Shown: positions 1 to 6,478 of the stretch, one piece after another | Layout of the letters: the number at the start of each line of letters is the position of its first letter | How positions within the stretch are numbered: the stretch's first letter is position 1 | DNA from: a bacterium | GTDB lineage: Bacteria; Patescibacteriota; Minisyncoccia; Minisyncoccales; JANBVM01 | Reading direction: 5' to 3' | NCBI GenBank assembly: GCA_030591065.1 | Contig: JAUVBU010000014.1 | Coordinates: 1-12,460 of the forward strand | DNA length: 12,460 nucleotides | Program-made: the position numbers and the translations under genes | The notes under the pieces: model-generated | What the model was told of the DNA's origin: nothing | The model's database searches: none | The model's input: the letters and a program-made list of their open reading frames with translations, nothing else

Positions 1-302
1 TGACGATCTTCGGTCGTTCTTATAAAATCATCGTAACTTAAATTAAGAAGCTCTTTTAAATCATAAAATCTCTTAGCGTTTCTATCTACAAATTCTTTTA
101 GAGAGACTGATTCTTTCTCTGCTGCTCTTACATTCTTTAAACTATTTTCATCTGTTCCAGACAAAAACAAAACGTTCTCTTTTAAAGAACGCCTATACCT
201 TGCTATTACATCTGACTGAACCTTCTCCAAAGCATGACCTATATGAGGAAACCCATTTACATAATCAATAGCTGTTGTAATATAGTATTTTTTTGTTTGC
301 AT
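1..302 (-). CDS. metG: Methionyl-tRNA synthetase, N-terminal part (runs off left edge)
   Basis: Charges tRNA-Met with methionine in the cytoplasm (class I synthetase). Only the first 100 codons are present; the rest lies beyond base 1. The start ATG is at 300-302, and the protein opens MQTKKYYITTAIDYVNGFPH, the usual MetRS N-terminus. The class I signature HIGH is at residues 20-23, in the context GFPHIGHALEKVQSD. A SGTDENSLKN stretch follows near residues 46-55, where many bacterial MetRS have GTDEHG; this variant is, from memory, common in Patescibacteria. The visible part ends in FIRTTEDR, which matches the conserved FIRTTE motif at the start of the connective region. The gene begins 18 bases after the stop of the AI-2E-family gene, so it is probably the last visible gene of the same transcript. 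No Shine-Dalgarno sequence precedes the ATG; a TATGAT hexamer lies 8 bases upstream and could be a -10 box, but no good -35 accompanies it. Confidence 0.95.
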   Translation of the reverse strand, partial: MQTKKYYITTAIDYVNGFPHIGHALEKVQSDVIARYRRSLKENVLFLSGTDENSLKNVRAAEKESVSLKEFVDRNAKRFYDLKELLNLSYDDFIRTTEDR

Positions 303-320
303 AAAAAATTATCATAAAAC

Positions 321-1349
321 TTAATATATTTCCGTTCCTTCTTCTTTTCTTCTCCTTAAAAAATCTCGGGTAAACTCATAAATCATTCCCGTTAAAGGAA
401 TGGCTAAAAAGGCTCCTAAAACACCCCACAGCTCACCCCCTATCAACAAAGAGATTAAAACTAATACAGCTGGAAGTCCTACCATTTTTTTAGTTAGATA
501 GGGAGTTAAAATATTTCCTTCTATTTGTTGAATTAAGAAGATAGTAATTAAAATGAAAAATGCTTTTGTTAAAGAGTCTAAAGCCACCAACATAACAACT
601 AGTATTCCGGCAATAATTGGTCCTAAAACTGGAATAATATCCATTACTCCAGAGAATAAGGCTAAGATAAAAGAATATTTTACTCCAAAAGATTCAAGTG
701 TAACGTAGGTCAACAAACCAACAAAAAGACTACTTAATATTCTAGTTCCAAACCAAGCCGCGGTTCTGTCTTGACATCTTTCCCATAAACCAAGAAAGTA
801 ATCTTCTCTTTTCTGTGAAGACAAGAGTTGTATGGTTCTTTTTACTTCTTCTGCTTCTATTGAAAAAAATATAGCAATTGCAAAAATAGTAACTGTAGAA
901 AAAATACCACCGAAAATAGCAATAACGGCTCCAAAAATACTGGAAGAAGCTCTTGTTAGCCAACTCTGAATTGTTTGAGTAAAGGTTTCAAAATTTTCAA
1001 AAGCTTCTAGCCCTAAACCCCTTAATGGTGGAGCTAGCTTTTCAAAATATTGAGGAAAAAGCATTGTAAATTGTTGAATTTCGAATGCAAAAATTGGAAT
1101 AGTCCAATAAAAAAGAGCGCTTAGAATAGCAAAGGCTGAAACATAAATAAAGATTGTAGCTATTGTTCTAGGGATTCCTTTTTTCTCAAAAAAGTTAACG
1201 GCTGGATTAAATAAAATTGAAATCACCAAAGCAAATAACACCCAGACCAGAATATCTTTAATTAAAAAGAGAACATATAAACCTAAAAAAGCAACTGTAA
1301 TTTTTAAGATTGTTCCCCAAGAGATATCTAAGACACGATCGTTAATCAT
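321..1349 (-). CDS. AI-2E family (PerM/YdiK-like) polytopic membrane protein
   Basis: A 342-residue inner-membrane protein of the AI-2E/PF01594 family. Members have been linked to autoinducer-2 export, sodium/proton antiport, or nothing known; the substrate cannot be read from sequence. Hydrophobic segments lie at about residues 12-30, 33-50, 62-83, 137-163, 203-220, 224-258, 262-280 and 295-325. A longer polar stretch at about 90-135 probably faces out of the cytoplasm, as is usual for the family. The C-terminal signature is present: DIIPVLGPIIAGI at 237-249, then EGNILTPYLTKK at 277-288, and a glycine-rich G-x-L-G-A-x-L-A-I-P segment near 309-318. The length is normal. The ATG follows the upstream M16 peptidase stop by two bases (TAA-TT-ATG), with a stop in frame a little further upstream, so this start is well supported. 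Family assignment is firm; the quorum-sensing role implied by the name is not. Confidence 0.9.
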   Translation of the reverse strand: MINDRVLDISWGTILKITVAFLGLYVLFLIKDILVWVLFALVISILFNPAVNFFEKKGIPRTIATIFIYVSAFAILSALFYWTIPIFAFEIQQFTMLFPQYFEKLAPPLRGLGLEAFENFETFTQTIQSWLTRASSSIFGAVIAIFGGIFSTVTIFAIAIFFSIEAEEVKRTIQLLSSQKREDYFLGLWERCQDRTAAWFGTRILSSLFVGLLTYVTLESFGVKYSFILALFSGVMDIIPVLGPIIAGILVVMLVALDSLTKAFFILITIFLIQQIEGNILTPYLTKKMVGLPAVLVLISLLIGGELWGVLGAFLAIPLTGMIYEFTRDFLRRRKEEGTEIY

Positions 1350-1351
1350 AA

Positions 1352-2620
1352 TTAAAACTTTAAAAGTTTATTAAATTTCTTTTTATCTTTAAATGGCCCA
1401 ATAATGGCCAAATTTAATTGTTCGGTTTTAAAAATATCCTTTGCTGTTTCTAGTATGTCTGTCGAAGAAACCTTGTCAATCCTGTTAAAAATTTGTTTTA
1501 AAGTAAGGATTTTTTTCTCCAACAATTCTTGAGCCGTATAAAACGAGGCTTGAGCATCTGAAGCTTCTAATAAGAGAGTAGTTTTTCCTTTAATACAATC
1601 TTTGGCTTTCTTAAGCTCTTTAGGTGAAACTTTTTCCCGAGAAATCTTTTTAAGCTCTTGTAGTATAGCTGAAATAACTTTTTCTATTTTTTTACCATCT
1701 ACTCCGGCACGAACAGCTAAATATCCTGTATCTGGATTAGCAGAAGAATCAGTAGCAACATAATAAGCAGCTCCCATTTTTTCTCTAATCCTAATAAATA
1801 ACCTAGAACTCATCATTCCACCCAAAATAACACCTAAGAGTTGTTGGGAATATCTTTTAGGATGAGAAAGATTGTATGCCCTTACTCCCAAATATAAATG
1901 AGCCTGGTCGGTTTTTCTAAAATTTAAAAGTAACTTTGGCTCTAGTTGTTCATCTTTCACAGAAGTACTTTTAAATGATTCTGTTTTTCTTATTTTAGCA
2001 AAATATTTTTTTGCTTTTTTAACCGCTATAGAGTTACTCACGTTTCCGGAAATACAAATGATTGTATTTGATGCTACATACTGTTTTTTCATGTAATCTG
2101 AAAGTTTTTTTCTAGTAACACCATTAACGGTTTCTTTTGTTCCAGCGATATCCCATCCTGCTGGCTGGTCGCCGTATAAAAGATTTCCCCAAAGACTTTG
2201 AATGTGTAACATAGGGTTATCGCAGCGCATATTAATTTCTTCTATAATAACTCCTTTTTCCTTCTTAATTTCTTCTTTCTTTAAGGTGGAGTTTAAAAAT
2301 ATATCTGAAACCCAATCTAGGGCTGTTTCAAAATGAGGAGCAGCTACTTTAGCAAAATAACCAGTATATTCTTCTGAGGTAAAGGCATTATAAATTCCAC
2401 CTATTTTATCTAACGTTTCACTAACAGCTATAGGATTAGGTCTCTTTTTCGTTCCCTTAAAATACATATGTTCTAAGAAATGAGAAATTCCACTTATATC
2501 CTTAGTTTCATATTTTGAGCCAGTTCCCACTAATGCCAAAACCGTAACAGCCTGAGTGCTTTTTTGAGGAACAGTTATAATCCTTAGTCCGTTTTTAAGA
2601 ACAGTTTTATGAAAAGCCAT
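1352..2620 (-). CDS. M16 family zinc metallopeptidase (processing-peptidase-like)
   Basis: A 422-residue peptidase of the M16B type, related to mitochondrial processing peptidase beta and bacterial YmxG/PqqL-like enzymes, which cut short unfolded peptides inside a closed clam-shell chamber. The inverted zinc motif HxxEH is at residues 47-51 (HFLEH), with E50 as the general base. The third zinc ligand is E127 in EKGVIIEEIN, 75 residues after H51, which is the family spacing. The C-terminal half keeps the REK-x-G-x-x-Y segment (IREKMGAAYY, about 279-288) that supplies the Arg/Tyr pair of active members, so the protein looks catalytic rather than a dead partner subunit. No signal peptide is visible, so a cytoplasmic site is likely unless an unrecognised export route is used. 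It starts seven bases after the GlyRS stop and ends two bases before the AI-2E-family gene, in an operon-like run. The substrate is unknown. Confidence 0.93.
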   Translation of the reverse strand: MAFHKTVLKNGLRIITVPQKSTQAVTVLALVGTGSKYETKDISGISHFLEHMYFKGTKKRPNPIAVSETLDKIGGIYNAFTSEEYTGYFAKVAAPHFETALDWVSDIFLNSTLKKEEIKKEKGVIIEEINMRCDNPMLHIQSLWGNLLYGDQPAGWDIAGTKETVNGVTRKKLSDYMKKQYVASNTIICISGNVSNSIAVKKAKKYFAKIRKTESFKSTSVKDEQLEPKLLLNFRKTDQAHLYLGVRAYNLSHPKRYSQQLLGVILGGMMSSRLFIRIREKMGAAYYVATDSSANPDTGYLAVRAGVDGKKIEKVISAILQELKKISREKVSPKELKKAKDCIKGKTTLLLEASDAQASFYTAQELLEKKILTLKQIFNRIDKVSSTDILETAKDIFKTEQLNLAIIGPFKDKKKFNKLLKF

Positions 2621-2627
2621 AATATAA

Positions 2628-3974
2628 TTAATCTTTTAATCTTTCTTTTATAATATTTACTAAGTCCTTAATTTTTATTCTTTCTTGATTCATTGTATCT
2701 CTATCTCTAAGAGTAACGTCATGTTGCTCTAAACTATCAAAATCAACTGTAATCACAAAGGGAACACCTATCTCATCTGTTCTTCTATACCTTCTTCCAA
2801 TAGATCCCGTTTCGTCATACCGACATACAAAATGAGTTTTTAGTGCCACATAAACATCTTTTGCCTTTTTCACTAACTCTGGCTTATTTTTCACTAAAGG
2901 AAGGACAGCTATTTTAATAGGAGCTATTTTTTTATCAATCTTAAGTAAGATCTCTGTCTTCTTAACAGATTTTGTTGTTTTGGTTCTTCCTCCCTCTATT
3001 TCTTGATAGGCTTCTGCTAAAAGAGCAAAGGAAAGTCTTTCTACCCCCACTGAAGTTTCAATAATGTAGGGAAAATATTTCTTTCCAGTTTTTTCATCAA
3101 AATACATTAAATCTTCCCCAGAGTGTTTAGAGTGATTTGAAAGGTCCCAATCTCCCCGATTATGAATACCTTCAATTTCTCCCCAACCAAAAGGAAATAA
3201 ATATTCGATATCTACTTGCTTTCTAGCATAATGAGCACTTTCCGTTTTGGGAACTTCCGTTGCTCTTAGTTTTTCTTTTTTAATTCCAAAGCTTTGGTAC
3301 CATTTTAATCTTTCTTCTTTCCAGTATTCGAAAAATTCGTCTGCTTTATTGGGATGACAAAACCATTGCATTTCCATTTGCTCAAATTCTCTGGTTCTAA
3401 AAATAAAGTTTTTAGGATTAATTTCGTTACGGAAAGATTTGCCTATCTGGCAAATCCCAAAGGGAATTTTAACCCGCATTGAATCTAAAACGTTTTTAAA
3501 ATTTAAATAAATTCCCTGACAAGTTTCCGGTCTTAAATAAGCTACCGAAGCTTCATCTTCTAACGGACCGATAAAAGTTTTCATCATTAAATTAAACTTC
3601 TTTGGGTCAGTCATTTCTCCTTCGCACTCTGGACAAGAATCGTTTTTCAATTCTTCTTTTTTAAATCGTTTGTGACATTTTTTACATTCCATCAATGTGT
3701 CCGCAAATCCAGCACTAAGATGCCCTGAAGCTTGTAAAACTTTCGGATTCATCAAAATAGAGGAGTCTAACCCTACAATATTTTCATGGTTTTGAGTCAT
3801 CTCTTTCCACCAAAACTCTTTAAGGTTTTTTTTCATCTCTACCCCTAAAGGTCCAGCATCATAAAAACCACCCAATCCTCCATAAATCGCTGAAGATTGA
3901 AAAATGAAACCTCTCCTTTTACAAAAAGAAATGATTTTATCTACCGAATTATTTTTACTTTCTTCTTTTGACAT
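2628..3974 (-). CDS. glyS: Glycyl-tRNA synthetase, single-chain (alpha2) type
   Basis: Class II synthetase that attaches glycine to tRNA-Gly. It is the homodimeric eukaryote/archaea-like form (often called glyQS), not the alpha2-beta2 form of many proteobacteria. At 448 residues it is near normal length. The N-terminal catalytic part has the SSAIYGGLGGFYDAGPLG segment (27-44). A small zinc-binding insert has two CxxC pairs (C97/C100 and C114/C117). Motif 2 covers FRNE (181-184) through FRTREFEQMEMQWF, and motif 3 is SVGVERLSFALL (308-319). A C-terminal anticodon-binding domain follows, from about residue 350 (IKIAVLPLVKNK) through RYDETGSIGRRYRRTDEIG and VTLRDRDTMNQ. The ATG lies two bases after the stop of the surface-protein gene (TAA-TT-ATG); a GGAGAT stands 20 bases upstream, too far to act as a ribosome site. 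It is probably co-transcribed with its neighbours on both sides. Confidence 0.97.
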   Translation of the reverse strand: MSKEESKNNSVDKIISFCKRRGFIFQSSAIYGGLGGFYDAGPLGVEMKKNLKEFWWKEMTQNHENIVGLDSSILMNPKVLQASGHLSAGFADTLMECKKCHKRFKKEELKNDSCPECEGEMTDPKKFNLMMKTFIGPLEDEASVAYLRPETCQGIYLNFKNVLDSMRVKIPFGICQIGKSFRNEINPKNFIFRTREFEQMEMQWFCHPNKADEFFEYWKEERLKWYQSFGIKKEKLRATEVPKTESAHYARKQVDIEYLFPFGWGEIEGIHNRGDWDLSNHSKHSGEDLMYFDEKTGKKYFPYIIETSVGVERLSFALLAEAYQEIEGGRTKTTKSVKKTEILLKIDKKIAPIKIAVLPLVKNKPELVKKAKDVYVALKTHFVCRYDETGSIGRRYRRTDEIGVPFVITVDFDSLEQHDVTLRDRDTMNQERIKIKDLVNIIKERLKD

Positions 3975-3976
3975 AA

Positions 3977-5644
3977 TTATTTTACAACACCCATATCTCC
4001 ACTTATTCCAAAATCGTTTAAGGTATTAGTATAAACTGCAGGAGAAAGTGTTTCAGATGTTGATTCGGTCCAAGAGTCTTCTCCTATCATTTTTACTTCA
4101 CTAATAATTTTTGGTGATTGGTTTTGATGAGACTCTTCTGGAATAAAAGCTACCTGAAAAGCCAGTGTTTTTCCATCTTTAGAGACACCAACACCTCTTT
4201 CTACATCTCCCACAGACCAGACAATTTCTCTAGACTCTGAGTCAAAACTAAACGTTGAAATCTCTTCTTCTGGGAATATTTCTCCGGTTAATTCTACGTT
4301 TTCAGGTAAAATAGCTTTTACCTTAATGTTGTTAACATCAGAATAATAGTTCTTTATTTGCCAAACAATAGTATAACTAGTTATTTCTCCTACCTCTGGA
4401 GGAAGTGGTCCAAAATTACCGAAAACTTCATCTTCAAAATATCCCTTTTGAACTATTTCCATCTTTGAGTTAATTTTAGTAACAAACTCTTCTTTAGCCT
4501 GCCCCACAAATACCTTATTCCTTAATATGGGATTTTTAACAGGCCCTAGGTCTTCTTTTAATTTAACCCAAAATTCAATTTTACCTTCTTCTAATGGAAG
4601 TAAATATTGAAGCTTAGAAACTTTCTTCCAATCAAAAGCTATAGAATTATCTCCCTGTTGATGGCTTCCTGAGTCTGAGCTTAATGTATCTAAATCAAAA
4701 GCTTCTCCTTCTAAATTATTAACTAAAAATAAATCTCTTAAGCTTTCGTCTCCGATGTTTTTGAAAAAAACTTCATAGTGTAGTAATTCTCCTGGAAGCG
4801 CTACGTATTGAGGGTTTCCATTTATTTCTTGTCTGAGATAGAGAAATGGTTCTATAATTTCTACCCCCCTAGTAATTTCTTTTAATACTATAAACTCTCC
4901 CTCTCTCCACATCCCTAGTTTAGCTTTAAATATTTGAGCAGATCCAATGTTTCCAGAAGGAATACCTGTTATTTCAATTCTTCCTCCATCTGATTTATTT
5001 AAAACAGGAATAACCCAATCGGCTTTATCAATTGATTTTGGACTAGATTTAATAAATTCGAAACCAAAAGGATATTCTACTTCACACCTTAAATCAGTTA
5101 AAAGATAATCTACGTTAGAAAAATAATTTATTCTAAAAATAAGTTCTTTGCCAGCTGCAGCTTTGGATGGTAGGTCAAACTCTAGAGTTATTGGTACAGA
5201 TCCTATTTTAGTAGTAATACTAGAAGAAGATTCGTACCTAGCTTTTATATCTTGAGGTCGATAACTTAAAGAAGCTTTAATAATTTTAACGTCTTCTACT
5301 TCTCCCATCAGCCTCATTTTAAATCTAAAAACTTTTTCTTCTCCAGGATATATTACCTCTCCTAGTTGCTCAATTCCAAAAACCTGTCTTTCTAAGAAAT
5401 CTTCTCCTTTTAGAGCCTGCTCTGGTGGTTCAAAAATAAACTCTGGGTTATGTAATTGAAAATTTCCAGTATTTTTGTACTTTACAATGTATTCTGTTTC
5501 TTGACCCAAAGTAATCTCTGATGGCCCCAGTATCTCTAACTTTAAATCCTCTTTAGAATAACTGTTTTCCTGCCAGTTCTGATAAAAAAAAGCTCCCCCA
5601 GCAACAATAACAATTATCATTAATAAACCAAAAAACTTGTTCAT
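3977..5644 (-). CDS. Membrane-anchored protein with four beta-sandwich (DUF11/CARDB-like) repeats
   Basis: Function not recognised. The 555-residue protein begins with a short basic N-terminus and one hydrophobic helix (about residues 4-21, FFGLLMIIVIVAGGAFF) with no lipobox or clear signal-peptidase site, so it is probably a type II membrane anchor with the bulk outside the cytoplasm. The rest divides into four diverged domains at about 35-147, 150-263, 266-395 and 396-538. Each has a similar early strand pattern: ITLGQETEYIVKYKNTGN, AAAGKELIFRINYFSNVD, VALPGELLHYEVFFKNIGD and EVGEITSYTIVWQIKNYYSD. A (G)E-x-x-x-Y-x-V-x-x-x-N-x-G core of this kind is typical of DUF11/CARDB-type Ig-like domains of bacterial surface proteins. 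There is no second membrane segment, LPXTG motif or enzymatic motif. It has its own promoter 7-34 bases upstream and is the first gene of the run leading to glyS. A role in cell surface structure or attachment is inference only. Confidence 0.8.
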   Translation of the reverse strand: MNKFFGLLMIIVIVAGGAFFYQNWQENSYSKEDLKLEILGPSEITLGQETEYIVKYKNTGNFQLHNPEFIFEPPEQALKGEDFLERQVFGIEQLGEVIYPGEEKVFRFKMRLMGEVEDVKIIKASLSYRPQDIKARYESSSSITTKIGSVPITLEFDLPSKAAAGKELIFRINYFSNVDYLLTDLRCEVEYPFGFEFIKSSPKSIDKADWVIPVLNKSDGGRIEITGIPSGNIGSAQIFKAKLGMWREGEFIVLKEITRGVEIIEPFLYLRQEINGNPQYVALPGELLHYEVFFKNIGDESLRDLFLVNNLEGEAFDLDTLSSDSGSHQQGDNSIAFDWKKVSKLQYLLPLEEGKIEFWVKLKEDLGPVKNPILRNKVFVGQAKEEFVTKINSKMEIVQKGYFEDEVFGNFGPLPPEVGEITSYTIVWQIKNYYSDVNNIKVKAILPENVELTGEIFPEEEISTFSFDSESREIVWSVGDVERGVGVSKDGKTLAFQVAFIPEESHQNQSPKIISEVKMIGEDSWTESTSETLSPAVYTNTLNDFGISGDMGVVK

Positions 5645-5650
5645 AATTTT

Positions 5651-5678
5651 AGTATATCAAATTTACCCATTAGGACAA
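5651..5678 (-). promoter_or_regulatory. Extended -10 promoter for the surface-protein operon, likely leaderless
   Basis: Reading the minus strand, a -35 box TTGTCC (5673-5678), a 16-base spacer and a -10 box TATACT (5651-5656) stand just before the ATG at 5642-5644. The bases TGA directly before the hexamer make an extended -10 (TGATATACT). Six bases separate the -10 box from the ATG, so a start site at the usual 6-7 bases would fall on the A of the ATG or one base before it, giving a leaderless mRNA. A stop codon (TGA) lies in frame just upstream, so the protein cannot start earlier. The promoter sits in the 53-base gap after recO. This is read from consensus match only. Confidence 0.6.
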
Positions 5679-5697
5679 ACAGCCTAAATAAACAAAT

Positions 5698-6432
5698 TTA
5701 GATAGATTTTTCTTCTATATTAAAGGTTCTTAAACAATCTTTCGAAATGTCTTCTAGTGAAGAAAAGAGGTTATTTTCAACTTTTAATCTTAATATAATC
5801 TTTTCTTTTTTATTAAGAATTATTCTTAATATTTTAACTGCGTCTGAGCTTATAACTCTTCCTGATTTTTTCTTTAAAAAGCAACCCTGACAAATAATCC
5901 CTCCTTCTATTTGATTAAAAAAAAGCTTTTCTGGACTTAGTCTTTTTTGACAAGTAGCGCAACGATAAAGTTCTGGCTTATATCCTAGCAAAGAAAGAAA
6001 GTTCCAAAAAAAATAGTGGTATATTAGTCTTTGCTTTTGAATATCAATATTTTTAATATCTAATTGTTTTAAAGTTCTTACTAATAAATTCCAGATGTCT
6101 TCTTGGAGTTCCTCTCCCCGAATAAAGGTGTTTAAAATTTCTAAAATATTGTTGGCAATATTTATTTTTTCTAAATCTTTATTAATATTTTGAAACTTTT
6201 CAATTAAAACTGCGTCGGTAAGGGTTTTATAAGTTTTCCCTTGAATAAACCCAATCTCTGACAAACAAAACATCTCCATCCCCGACCTTAACTTAGAGGA
6301 TATTTTTCGTATCCCTCTCCCTAAAACTTTTAGTTTTCCGAAATCTTTCGTGTATATAGTAAATAGTTGATCGGCTTCTTTCCGATCAACTTTTTTCAAA
6401 ACAATTCCCTGGCTTCGATAGTGAACAAACAT
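5698..6432 (-). CDS. recO: DNA repair protein RecO
   Basis: Recombination mediator of the RecFOR pathway. It binds single-stranded DNA and SSB and helps load RecA at gaps. The 244 residues are normal family length. The N-terminal OB-fold is recognisable: HYRSQGIVLKKVDRKEADQL (4-23), then FTIYTKDFGKLKVLGRGIRK, the typical RecO opening with 'G.iv.aRG.rk'. A helical middle part follows. A four-cysteine zinc site is present (C158/C161 in CATC and C181/C184 in CQGC), as in Deinococcus-type RecO. A TAA directly before the ATG in the same frame fixes the start. It begins 46 bases after the ileS stop and is followed by a 53-base gap holding the next promoter. It may be read through from ileS, or from a weaker promoter of its own. 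Confidence 0.95.
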   Translation of the reverse strand: MFVHYRSQGIVLKKVDRKEADQLFTIYTKDFGKLKVLGRGIRKISSKLRSGMEMFCLSEIGFIQGKTYKTLTDAVLIEKFQNINKDLEKINIANNILEILNTFIRGEELQEDIWNLLVRTLKQLDIKNIDIQKQRLIYHYFFWNFLSLLGYKPELYRCATCQKRLSPEKLFFNQIEGGIICQGCFLKKKSGRVISSDAVKILRIILNKKEKIILRLKVENNLFSSLEDISKDCLRTFNIEEKSI

Positions 6433-6438
6433 TTAGTT

Positions 6439-6467
6439 TTTATTTATGTTTTGTTTTATTCTTTCAA
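6439..6467 (-). promoter_or_regulatory. Possible weak promoter for recO
   Basis: On the minus strand a good -35 match, TTGAAA (6462-6467), is followed by a 17-base spacer and AATAAA (6439-6444), a four-of-six -10 match, six bases before the recO ATG. The layout copies the two stronger promoters in the window, which also put the transcript start at the ATG. The gap is so AT-rich that a chance match is quite possible, and there is no terminator between ileS and recO, so read-through from ileS would also serve. Confidence 0.3.
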
Positions 6468-6478
6468 CGCTCCTGTAT

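Noticed and set aside
742..963. Open frame of 73 codons on the minus strand
   Set aside because: It lies wholly inside the AI-2E-family gene in another frame. Its aromatic- and serine-rich product is what that gene's sequence gives when shifted.
3995..4000. GGAGAT (minus strand) upstream of glyS
   Set aside because: Twenty bases from the ATG and inside the last codons of the upstream gene, where it encodes conserved reading frame; spacing unsuitable.
5670..5687. Inverted repeat TTAGG-8-CCTAA overlapping the -35 box of the surface-protein promoter; operator or recO terminator
   Set aside because: Only five paired bases, no T-run, and such short repeats are common by chance.
6471..6475. AGGAG (minus strand) between ileS and recO, possible ribosome-binding site
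   Set aside because: It is 38 bases before the recO ATG, too far to act. The only nearby start (TTG) opens a three-codon frame.
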